Of a stretch of DNA of 64,000 nt, positions 14,099-23,165 are shown piece by piece. The stretch spans positions 652,115 through 716,114 of the forward strand of contig VZSF01008937.1 of the NCBI GenBank assembly GCA_013398295.1, read 5' to 3'. The notes under the pieces were generated by a model. It was not told where the DNA came from and did not search any database. It worked only from the letters and a program-made list of their open reading frames with translations. The DNA is from Chionis minor (Eukaryota > Chordata > Aves > Charadriiformes > Chionididae). The translations under genes and the position numbers were made by a program. Each line of letters starts with the position of its first letter. The first letter of the stretch is position 1.

Positions 14099-14255
14099 CT
14101 AGAAATAGAAACTGTGATGAGAAGCGACATTGTGGCTTTGAGACTTTCTTTGGGCTGCAGACAAAAAAGAACAAAGTTAACCTTGTTATATTTTTCCTTC
14201 CATAGCCTGAAGAAGACCACATGTCTGAGATTTCACTTCTCATTTCTATTTCCAG
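14099..14255. repeat. 157-bp imperfect palindrome, possible ancient MITE
   Basis: The segment is close to its own reverse complement end to end. It starts CTAGAAATAGAA and ends TTCTATTTCCAG. The next inward blocks (atgagaagcgacat on the left, the complement of atttcacttctcat on the right) also pair, as do the ggctg-cag and ggct-atgg blocks and the centre acaaaGTTAACcttgt, whose midpoint at 14178 coincides with the segment midpoint. The arms differ by small indels, including 6 bp near 14113. Full-length palindromes of this size are typical of miniature inverted-repeat DNA transposons and of the conserved hairpin-type ancient vertebrate repeats (for example Eulor-type families). A long hairpin RNA is also possible. 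No flanking target duplication is clear. Confidence 0.65.
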
Positions 14256-15164
14256 GGTATGTTTTCTCACCCTCTTCATAAAAGAATGGATATTATAGCT
14301 ACGTGTTGATCCAGGACGCGGTTTGTTTTTTAAATGAAAATGTTATCTGTTTATTATTCAGATACCAATTTTAAGCAGTTTTGCTCAGCATATTTGAATT
14401 CAAAATCCTATTAAAGATGCAATACTCCTCTGCTACTTTGTCCCTCGCTCTGCTGACATTGAGTTTCTCCATTTTAAATGGAAATAGAATATTGTATATC
14501 TGTTCAGGGTGATGTAATTTCCAGCATTGAATTACCAGTCATTGGACATGCTGTTCACCTTCCTGTCGTGGAAATTTTCTATTTGTACACATTTCCCTCC
14601 ACATTTACAAAGTGTGTTATTGGTCTGGCTATCTCGCAATTGCTTTACAGCAACACTTTCTTTTTAAATCTAGAAAACTTATCCCTTTGCCTCCTACCAT
14701 CTGATGGAAGTAATGAGAATTGCTGAGTTAAGATAAACACCCTCATTTTGTGGTAGAGAGGGGAGGGGGATAAGAAGCAAAACGCTAATTTGTTTTAAAG
14801 TGAAAAGTACTGACCCATGCACTGAAGATAAGCATATCTAATTTTAAATCTTCCATATCTATTGTAATGTCTAATTGCATAGTTAAATGAGCTGTAAAAG
14901 CAGAAATGCCGCTGTAACCTCTAAACAATATTACACAGTTCTAGAACATTTCAGATAACAGAAGAAAGCTTTAAGAAGCTTTTCTCCTCTAGTAATACTA
15001 GTACATCAGAGGACAGAGTTTATTGAACAAGAGAGGCTTTCTGCTTGGACAGCACTTTTCCCATTACTCTGGACACACTTTAGATTTAAGGAGGCAATTG
15101 AATGCATTGTGTGGGCTATGAACACTCTAAAAAGGTCCAAAACCATTACTGGATGTGTCACTCA

Positions 15165-15240
15165 GTGCTCAATTCTCGTCTCGGATTGATGTAACGCTGG
15201 AATAACTTGATTGGCTTCAGTAACTTTATTCTAAATTAAC
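15165..15240. repeat. relic of ancient palindromic-core repeat
   Basis: ctcaattctcgtctc, then gtaacgctggaataact, then ttggcttcagtaact follow the order of a recurrent amniote repeat in which a 'spaced' gtaact/agttac palindrome flanks a ttgacttcaatgg core. Order and spacing of three blocks make this one of the better copies in the window. The family name is not known to me with certainty. Confidence 0.4.
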
Positions 15241-15454
15241 ATAATTGCTATCATAATTATTTAGGCTACAGAAGCATCTGGAGCCCCTAACTAGGTCAGG
15301 GCACAATTTCACTAGGCTGTCTGCATTACACATGCACATACACAGATTAATGTGTCAGAGAACTTTATATATAGACTCTTTCTATCTGAATACTTCGCTT
15401 GGGGCAAAATGAAACAATGGAGAGGTGAATGCACTAGTCTGAGCGGTAGCCTCT

Positions 15455-15500
15455 GTCCCTGACTTCATGGAAAGTCCCATAGACTTTCTATGGCTCTGTT
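15455..15500. repeat. relic of ancient palindromic-core repeat
   Basis: tgacttcatggaaagtccca followed by agactttctatggctctg resembles two mutated arms of the ttgacttcaatgg palindrome. It lies about 220 bp from the previous relic, so both may come from one fragmented insertion. Confidence 0.3.
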
Positions 15501-16863
15501 CTCTTTCTAGAAAATGCTGATGGTAGTGCTTCTCTCATTTTATGAGGATAAGTACATTTAAGATTGTGAAGTGCTCAGGCACCATGGTAATGGGGATGTG
15601 TAAACGTCGTGGATAGACAAGGTAATCTGCATCCAATTGTTCATGCTTTGTAGCCCTTAATGACAGATACTTCAGGGGAGTTACTTGTATCCTGAAGATG
15701 AACTGTACAAGAATATAAGATTTTTGACTACTGAGGGGTAAAAAGGAAAGCGCCAAGTAGCTGTAAAATATACCTTTTCTGCAAACTGTAAAAGAGTGCA
15801 AGTTTAACAGCAGCAGTAGTAGTTTCAAAGGTTAAATGAAATCACAATACTGTCTCTACAAAGTGAGAATCACATACTCATCGTACAGCACATATTGTGT
15901 TTCCTGTAAATATAAGGCATGACTTTTTGTTTCTGCTCAAAAGTCTGAGTCTAGTGATGCTGTAGGCAGTAAAATAATTTCTCTAAAAGCACATTATATA
16001 TTGTTCCTTAACTCTGCCCTGTCTGAATTGCCATTAAAATAGCTTTGTTTTGCCTAGCAAACAGAAAGTACTAGGACAGGAGCTCAGTGGCAGTTGCATC
16101 ACATTAATTTGGGATTCTGAAGTATCTTAATGTTCTTAGGGTGACTAGCTTCAGTGGAGCTAGGATATAATTTCAAGACATTTAAAGATGACCTGATTAA
16201 ACCTTCTTTTTATTTCCCAAACTATCAAGAATGACAGACATTGTCAGAGAGAACTTCCCAGATGCTATGCTTTCAGGGCCTGACAGTTTTTACTAGAAAG
16301 GAAACTGTGTTTGGTAGAGAAGAATTTTACCACTTTTTTCCCCCTGAGATCAGAAGGGTTTCAACCAGCTCTTCTGATAACACATCTAAGTACTCTGCAA
16401 GCTAGTGACACTTAGGTGACCGTCACCAGAGTGACCCAATACATTGTGATCATTCTTCTAATACCTAGGTGAAATACAAAATTCTTTTAACCTGTCTGCT
16501 AGTTATAGGGAAGCCAGACTTAGAACAAGTTCCTTGACAATTTTCTGTAGCAGTACTGGCCCACAAGGGACAAATAAATGTAGTTATTCCCAAAGGAGAC
16601 AGAAACTGCTTGGTAAATGAGAAAATGGAATTTATGTCCTTCCGAATTTTCTAGTAGGGCCTCTTCACTCAGTAGTTCTTTTGGCTGCAGGGTCCAGACA
16701 GCTCAAGTTAAACTTGGGATGGCCCAGTGCTGTAATAGAACAGTTGGATTTACAGGAATATGCTCATGTAGCCAAAGGACTTAACAAAGTCTTATGCGTC
16801 TAGATATCTGTGTCTAGATTAGCTTTTTAAAGAATGGCCTTAATATTACTATGAATGCACACC

Positions 16864-16881
16864 TTTTTTTTTTTTTTTTTT
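16864..16881. repeat. T18 homopolymer
   Basis: Eighteen consecutive T. On the minus strand this would be an A-tail, and an old-repeat-like segment follows at 16891, but no retrocopied gene is recognisable next to it. Confidence 0.85.
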
Positions 16882-16890
16882 GATTTCTGG

Positions 16891-16950
16891 CTTACCTTGA
16901 ATTCAATGGCAAAACCTGTGAGTGTTTTGATGAAGCCAGGATACCAGAGT
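16891..16950. repeat. relic of ancient palindromic-core repeat
   Basis: ttgaattcaatggcaaaacc, then tgttttgatgaagccaggat match the two-arm layout (ttgacttcaatggcaaaac ... gacttcaatgg-agccaggat) of the repeat type seen at 15.2, 18.2 and 51.1 kb. The adjoining T18 run could be its A-tail or coincidental. Confidence 0.4.
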
Positions 16951-17934
16951 CTTTTAGATGCTTGGTTTTGTTTTTCTTCTAACTTCTTATAAGAGATGAG
17001 TCTTCCTTGCATTTTTACCAGTGACTGATTGGTCTGTATTTTAAATGCTTCAATAATTTCTCAATATCATCTTAGAAAGTGTAGTTTAATAGAGAGAGCT
17101 CTTAGCATTCTCCAACCAGGACAGACTTGTGTGGCTTGTGAATTCTTGCTGCTGTAGTGGTAGTTTTTTTGCTTAAGTTTTCTATCATGACCTAGATGTC
17201 TGCAACTGGAAATTTGTAGAAAAATATGTGACTAATACTGTGCCACAGTATTATATAATGAAAGGTAATGCCTTCTCGAAATACTAGTGTCTTTGAGAAC
17301 ACTCCCTTCTGAGTAAACAAAATGCTTCAGCTGTGAATTTCCAATATCATGACTTTCATGGGAAAGATTGTGAGCAATTCATCTTTAGCAAGCCATATGG
17401 TAAAAAATTAATGGATTATTTGCTTTGAGAAAAGTGGGAAGAAATGTAGGACTCTGCTTTTTAAATTCGCCAGACACCTAACTGTATAACGCAGTTGAAG
17501 TGTGAAAATGTCTTCACTGCAGTGGTTCCTTGACAGTTGATTTCTCAAATGAGAGAGACTTATGCAGTTAATCTACGGAAGACCAAAGCATTGGCTTATT
17601 GTGCCATATAAAGTGAGTGTAAACGTTTCTGCATTGTGTCAAGATGCTTGTGTCACTGGTTTTACTTATGCCACTGTTAATAATGTACAGTTGTGGTAGT
17701 TAGCCAGTGTTGGAAAGGATAAAATTAATGCTATTAATTCAGCTACAAGGTTTGTGGATCTGTGAGCAATTGAGCAACATAACTAGGGGTCACTACCTGG
17801 ATTAATGATGCTTCGTGTCTTGGATTGATCATATCTAAATGTTAATCAATTCAAACCAAATGCCTGATGTTGGTTCTTTCATCTTTTTCAATTTGTTATT
17901 TGTCGGTAGTATGAAATCAAACAAAGATATTAAG

Positions 17935-18060
17935 CTCCCATGTCAATTAAACTGCTGTTGCTACCATAATTAGCAGCTGTTTCTTCTGATGACAATTTTA
18001 ATTAGAAATATCTATACTAGTTTTTACACAAATATGACAATTTGTTCTTCATCAGTTAAA
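17935..18060. promoter_or_regulatory. candidate conserved regulatory element
   Basis: The patch holds two homeodomain core sites TAATTA (17967-17972, 17999-18004), both reading TAATTAG. An E-box CAGCTG (17974-17979) lies 1 bp after the first, and a further tcaattaa word is at 17943. Clusters of such sites in gene deserts are typical of developmental enhancers. There is no conservation evidence in hand; AT-rich DNA yields TAATTA often. Confidence 0.22.
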
Positions 18061-18095
18061 GAAACTCTGTTTTTCTCCTGAATTTTTACTAACAG

Positions 18096-18148
18096 ATAGC
18101 ATCACGAGGCTTCAGTTATCATCTTATGTGACTGCCAAGGAAACTGGG
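18096..18148 (+). other. exon-like segment, 53 bp, unidentified
   Basis: An acceptor with a long pyrimidine tract (ctgtttttctcctg ... actaacag, ending 18095) is followed 53 bases later by a strong donor GGG|gtgagt at 18149. The frame beginning after two leading bases is open for 17 codons (SITRLQLSSYVTAKETG); the other two frames contain stops. It would be a phase 1 to phase 0 exon. I recognise no protein family, and a chance splice-site pair cannot be excluded. Confidence 0.15.
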
Positions 18149-18233
18149 GTGAGTGACTTAGAGGACAAAATGATTTAAGCACTGATATAGAGGACTTTTG
18201 AGAAAGAACCAGAGGATGGCAATGTCGACTAAA

Positions 18234-18298
18234 GGTCTGATCCAATGCCATTCAGGTCAATTGGAAGAAAACCTTATATAAATTCCCATTGAAAATGC
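18234..18298. repeat. relic of ancient palindromic-core repeat
   Basis: ggtctgatccaatgccattc, then aggtcaattggaagaaaacc, then aaattcccattgaaaatgc reproduce the block order gatcc-cccattgaagtcaatgg-aa-ctcccattgacttcaatggg of the old repeat. It lies about 90 bp downstream of the exon-like segment. Confidence 0.4.
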
Positions 18299-18460
18299 TT
18301 TCTCTGCACTTATTAAAACAACTGCTTTTCTGATATTGAATGAGAATTGTTACAGACCAAGTACTCCTTTTGTGTGTGTGATTCTTATTGGACAAGGAAG
18401 ATTGATTTGCCTTTCTCAGTGTCTTTACATTAAAATGATTTTTTTTTTCTTTCTCCTCTC

Positions 18461-18540
18461 TAATCTCTTTTCTGGCACAGAATTTTGTCTGGTCTTGGCC
18501 AAAGTATTTAACCCCTTGATGCCTTGATCATAGTTTCCAA
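18461..18540 (+). mobile_element. MIR-like SINE relic
   Basis: The segment reads aatctcttttctggcac, then tctggtcttggccaaagtat, then ttaaccccttgatgcct and atagtttcc. This follows the middle of the MIR consensus (gctctgccac ... gtgaccttgggcaagtcacttaacc ... tgcctcagtttcc) in the right order and spacing. MIR is an ancient tRNA-derived SINE of amniotes. Head and tail are not recognisable. The shared tail with L2 LINEs makes an L2 fragment the main alternative. Confidence 0.5.
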
Positions 18541-18883
18541 TCATTCTTGGACACAGAAAATTTGTATCTGAAATATGAGAGTTTACAAGGGGACCGTATG
18601 CCCCATTGCTGTGGTATGTGTTATGTAGTGACTTTCATACTCCCGATGGTGTCAATGACACACAGCGTGCTCATAAAACTTATGTGTGAGGATAACGCTA
18701 AAGGCGTGTTATCAACAGAGCTGAAACAAACATTTCCAGGAAAGCACTGCTTTCCCCTTTTCTGTAAGTGACTGCAAATGCATCTCTCCATGTTCTCTGG
18801 TTTCCACTGAGTATTTTTTTTATTCCTATACATAATGGTGTGAGCAGGGATGAGCAATACTGTAGGGAAGATTTTATATCTGA

Positions 18884-18940
18884 GTCATAGAATTCAGAGG
18901 TGGAGAAGACCTATTTCATGCTGTGGTCCTCCTTCCTGTT
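18884..18940 (-). mobile_element. old CR1 LINE 3'-end fragment
   Basis: gtcatagaattcagagg, then tggagaagacctatttcatg, then tggtcctcc is a mutated form of the reverse complement of a CR1 3' end (tcatagaat ... ggttggaagggacct ... tcatctagtcc). The element therefore points to the left, with its 5' part (rightwards) lost or unrecognisable. It is much older than the CR1 at 21.8 kb. Confidence 0.45.
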
Positions 18941-21804
18941 CTGGATAATTTCTGGGCAAATATAATTTTCTCTCATTGCTTTCATTTGCACCAAACTAGT
19001 ATATGAACACATGAACTGGAGTATGATAGAGAGTTAATATTTTATCGTAGAAAACTCTGGGTGCCTATGACAGAAGTGTGAGAAGCTCATTAAAGATGTC
19101 TGTGAGTGTTTTACCTGATGACACCTGCTTCTTATATAAAGTAAGATTTTTCTTCTGGTTGTTTGGATGAAACTGCTTGCTTTTTATTACATGTTTATTA
19201 TTGAGATTCAACTCTTCTGAGAAGGACAACTGCTCTTTTGTACAAGAGAAACTGCTGAAAACAAAGGCAGTCTATCACTACATTACCTTTCTGTGCTTCT
19301 CCTTAGCTTCTGTGGCTCTAATGGAATACTAGAATGAAATCTAAATAACAGTAACCATGCAGAATGCTGCTTTTACTTCCATTATGGAATCTCTGGTTTC
19401 AGTTTCCCAACATCGCTAACGAAGCTAAAGTGTTTGTGAACAAAAATAGATTTTATCAGTAGACTCAATACCAAAAGTGGCACGTTTGGCTTAGCAGTTA
19501 TTAAAAAACCCCAAACTTGTCCTCTACCTTCATTGTATGGTTCTACAAATCCCACAAACCTAACTGCAAGAAAAAATTGTACAGAAATTGTGCAGAGATG
19601 GTCCTAGACAGGAAGGAACTGTATGAGCTGTTTCGGGATTGCAGGAAGTTTAGTGAAATAGGCAGAAAGGACTTCTTTACAACATTTTACATTGGGGGGG
19701 AAGGCTGGTTTTTTACTACTTTTTAAAATTTTCATTTGTTGAGTTAATCTCCACTGACTCTATTTTTTGACTTCAGCTTCTTCTGCATAATGTAAAAGAT
19801 TTTACCCTGCTATCTGAATACCACTCTAGGCTCTTCTCCCCCCTTCGCCCGCCAAAGGCACTGTAAAAAGACTATCTCTGGATTTGGAGACGTCATGCTA
19901 TTTTTTTCCCCCCAAGGTGTTTTTAGAAACTTTATAGAAATAATTTACAAAAGGCAAATGTTAGAATTCTTCTGACTCTAAGAATAATATCAAGTACTTA
20001 GTATTTTAGCGTTTCAACTTCTAAGGCATACTTCTCATTATAATACTAGGGCATGTTACAGAGTTCAGTGACCAGAAGCGCCAAGAAGTAATTAAAAAAA
20101 AATCTCAAATTATATCTAATTAAAAACTGTTTCAGGCAGAATGAATTAAACTTAGCCTTAAAGTTGCTTATTGCATCTATCTTCCTGATGTCTGAAGGAG
20201 CTGAGTTGCAAAGGTGAATAATATAGTCGGTCCTTGCAGTAGCTAACTTCAGATATAATCAACAACCAGCTGGAATTACAGAATAGTCATGAGTAGTAAA
20301 TTACCATCAAAACTACCATCAAGCATCAAATCTCTTGGCTTGGCAAGAAAAAATAAAAATAAACAGTTTAACGGTTACCAAATCGAGAGCCATAGATGTT
20401 TTTGTGACATATGATGGTGTTGTATGACATTAAACAGACCTTCGGGTAGAAGTCAATACGAGGTATTTAGAGGAGGGTTAATACACTGGGATGGTTTTTG
20501 CAGGTCAGCCGTTTTGTTATACCATTTGGAATTACCTGGTCCCTGCTCAGCAGAAAGGCAAGAGGAACAAGAAGCAGAGAATTATAATAATCAATCTGTT
20601 ACGCAATCAAGAGCAAAAACTGAGCTTTGTATAGACAGAGTCAGTTCAGTTCAGCAGCATTTCTTGGCATTGTAATGAAGATACTCAACAGAGAATAATC
20701 TCAAAGAGCTGTTATTTTTAAGCCTGATTGTTCAGGTTTTTTATGAAAAGAACCCGAATAAGGTGGTCTATAGAGACTTTATGCCCAGAAACTAGAAGTT
20801 GGAACTTATTCATACCTTCCATAGTTTTTCCACTTTCACATCAGTGAAAAAATTCAAGAACGCAACACAGAGTACTAGAGGTAGAAGTAATTTTCCAACA
20901 AAGGAGTGTATTAAAAAGTTGTATATCTGGAATTGGAATGGTTCAGTGCTCCCATATCCTGTATTTGGGCATTTTTACATCAAATCAGAACCACAGCTTT
21001 TTACATGTGGTTCAAGACCTTTAAGTTTCTAGAGATATCAGTATTTCCACCACAAGCACAAAATAGCTATGTGGTTAAACATTCTGAATTTTCATACTGG
21101 TTGTCTGTCTCAGTGTCTTTCAAAAAAAAAATAAAAATCAGACAATCAGACTGAGGTCAGCTGGGGACGGAAAGAAGACTTTAGCTGTGTAGAAAAAGGA
21201 ACAGGGAGATACAAATAATACAGTTCTGGACCCTGAAATGACCCTGATGTCTCACTTGACAACACTGATTCTCTTCTCTGTGGTGCTACTTTAGTCTGAT
21301 AGTCTGGTCAAACCTTTTTGTCATATGATATCCTAATATGTCTTCCAGTCTTTCTACTTGAAAATCAATTTACCTCTCTTCCCTTAATCCCATCCCAGTA
21401 CCCTGTTCTTCTGGGCTGCTTCCCCACTCTTAATGTAACTCTCGAGCAATGTGTCTGCTAAATGGATATGCATTATGAAAAGCTATGAATCCAAATTCTC
21501 ATCTGTTCCTGCAGTAACATCTTGTTGTCTGTCAAAGCACTAAAAGGTATGACTGGAAACCCAGCTCGGAGTCACAAAGCTTGAATCTCCAAAGCAGAAT
21601 TTAGTGACAGCAACAAAAAGGAGTTAAAGCTAGCTGGTTTAGCCAAATTTGTGCCCACTAAGTTAATTGTTTAAAGAAGAAGAAGCTTTGTTGTGTGGAG
21701 AGTTTGTTAAGCAGTAGTTCGTAATAATATTAGTGTTTATATCTGCATAAATGATGTATGTGCAAAGAAGAGTATCTGATATTTACCAATTTCTGCTCTT
21801 CAGT

Positions 21805-22662
21805 CAGCAAGCTGAGTGATGCAGTTGATGTGTCTGAGGGATGGGATGCCATCCAGATGGACCTGGACAAGCTTGAGAAGGGGGCCCATGTGAATCTTGT
21901 GAGGTTCAGCGAGGCCAAGTTCAGGGTACTGCACTGGGGTTTGGGCAACCCCTGGTATCAATACAGGCTGGGGGATGGAGAAATTGAGAGTAGCCGTTTT
22001 GAGAAGGACTTGGGGACTACTGGTGTGTGAAAAACTGGACATGAGCCAACAATGTGCAATTGCAGCGCAGAAAACCAACCATATCCTGGGCTGCATCAAA
22101 AGCAGCGTGGCCAGCAGGTCAAGGGAGGTGATTCTGCCCCTCTACTCCACTCTGGTGAGACCCCACCTGGAGTACTGCCTCCAGCTCTGGGGCCCCCAGT
22201 GTAAGAAACACATGGACCTGTTGGAGCAGGTCCAGAGGAGGGCTGCAAAAATGATTGCAGGGATGGACCACCTCTCCTACGAGAACAGGCTGAGAGAGTT
22301 GGAGTTGTTCATCCTGGAGAAGAGACCTTATTGCGACCTTTCAGTACTTAAAGGGGGCCTACAGGAAAGATGGGGACAAACTTAACAGGGCCTGTTGAAA
22401 CAGTACAAGAGGTAATGGTTTTAAACTAATAGAGGGAAGATTTAGGCTCAATATAAGGAAGAATTTTTTTATGCTGAGTGTGGTGAAACAGTGGAACAGG
22501 TTGCCCTGAGAAGTGGTAGATGCCCCATCCCCGGAAACATTCAAGGTTAGGTTGGCTTTGAGCAACCTGATCTAGTTGAAGATGTCCTTGCTCATTGTAG
22601 GGAGGTTGGACTAGATGACCTTTAAAGGTCCTTTCCAACCTAAACTATTCTATGATTCTAAT
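21805..22662 (+). mobile_element. CR1 LINE, 5'-truncated, ORF2 C-terminal part and 3' end
   Basis: Chicken-repeat-1 (CR1) non-LTR retrotransposon. It encodes the last part of the ORF2 reverse transcriptase polyprotein in pieces. The frame ending near 22030 shows WDAIQMDLDKLEKGAHVNLV and then the YQYRLGDGEIESS block. After a frameshift near 22010-22030 the next frame (21975-22385) carries LDMSQQCAIAAQKTNHILG, SREVILPLYSTLVRPHLEYC and the VQRRAAKMI block; a further frameshift and stops follow. The 3' end shows the family hallmarks: GACTAGATGACCTTTAAAGG, then TCCTTTCCAACC and the short tail ATTCTATGATTCT ending about 22660. Full CR1 copies are about 4.5 kb; this one is cut at the 5' end near 21805, as most genomic copies are. 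It is inactive. It is the clearest marker of an avian or at least sauropsid source. Confidence 0.93.
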
Positions 22663-22688
22663 GTTTAATTGTTTTTAAAAAATATGAG

Positions 22689-22689
22689 N
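22689..22689. other. ambiguous base N, probable contig join
   Basis: The only non-ACGT base seen in the window. It falls exactly at the boundary between the two identical 502-bp blocks, where a t would be expected from the first copy (22186). Confidence 0.9.
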
Positions 22690-23165
22690 CTGGGGCCCCC
22701 AGTGTAAGAAACACATGGACCTGTTGGAGCAGGTCCAGAGGAGGGCTGCAAAAATGATTGCAGGGATGGACCACCTCTCCTACGAGAACAGGCTGAGAGA
22801 GTTGGAGTTGTTCATCCTGGAGAAGAGACCTTATTGCGACCTTTCAGTACTTAAAGGGGGCCTACAGGAAAGATGGGGACAAACTTAACAGGGCCTGTTG
22901 AAACAGTACAAGAGGTAATGGTTTTAAACTAATAGAGGGAAGATTTAGGCTCAATATAAGGAAGAATTTTTTTATGCTGAGTGTGGTGAAACAGTGGAAC
23001 AGGTTGCCCTGAGAAGTGGTAGATGCCCCATCCCCGGAAACATTCAAGGTTAGGTTGGCTTTGAGCAACCTGATCTAGTTGAAGATGTCCTTGCTCATTG
23101 TAGGGAGGTTGGACTAGATGACCTTTAAAGGTCCTTTCCAACCTAAACTATTCTATGATTCTAAT
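22690..23165 (+). mobile_element. second copy of CR1 3' part, probable assembly duplicate
   Basis: Sequence identical to 22187-22662, starting inside the ORF2 coding region (LWGPQCKKHMDLLEQVQ) and running to the same ATTCTATGATTCT tail. Everything said of the first copy applies. It should not be counted as a separate insertion unless reads span the N. Confidence 0.85.

Larger units (their letters stand above)
13200..16860. other. non-coding stretch rich in old repeat relics
   Basis: No gene is visible. Apart from the 157-bp palindrome at 14099 and the palindromic-core relics near 13.75, 15.2 and 15.46 kb, listed separately, there is a run of G then A at 14041-14053 and unremarkable AT-rich DNA. 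Short open frames on both strands at 14.02-14.28 kb arise because that segment is nearly its own reverse complement. They are not genes. Confidence 0.6.
16960..21790. other. non-coding stretch with repeat relics and regulatory-like sequence
   Basis: Between the individually listed relics (18234, 18461, 18884) and the homeodomain-site-rich patch at 17935, the sequence is AT-rich and shows no gene. The part 19.0-21.7 kb shows nothing I can name. Open frames such as 20424-20675 and 20799-21032 lack recognisable domains. Confidence 0.55.

Noticed and set aside
22359..23141. Pairs of minus-strand frames of 68 and 70 codons occurring twice.
   Set aside because: They are antisense to the CR1 3' end and appear twice only because of the 502-bp duplication.
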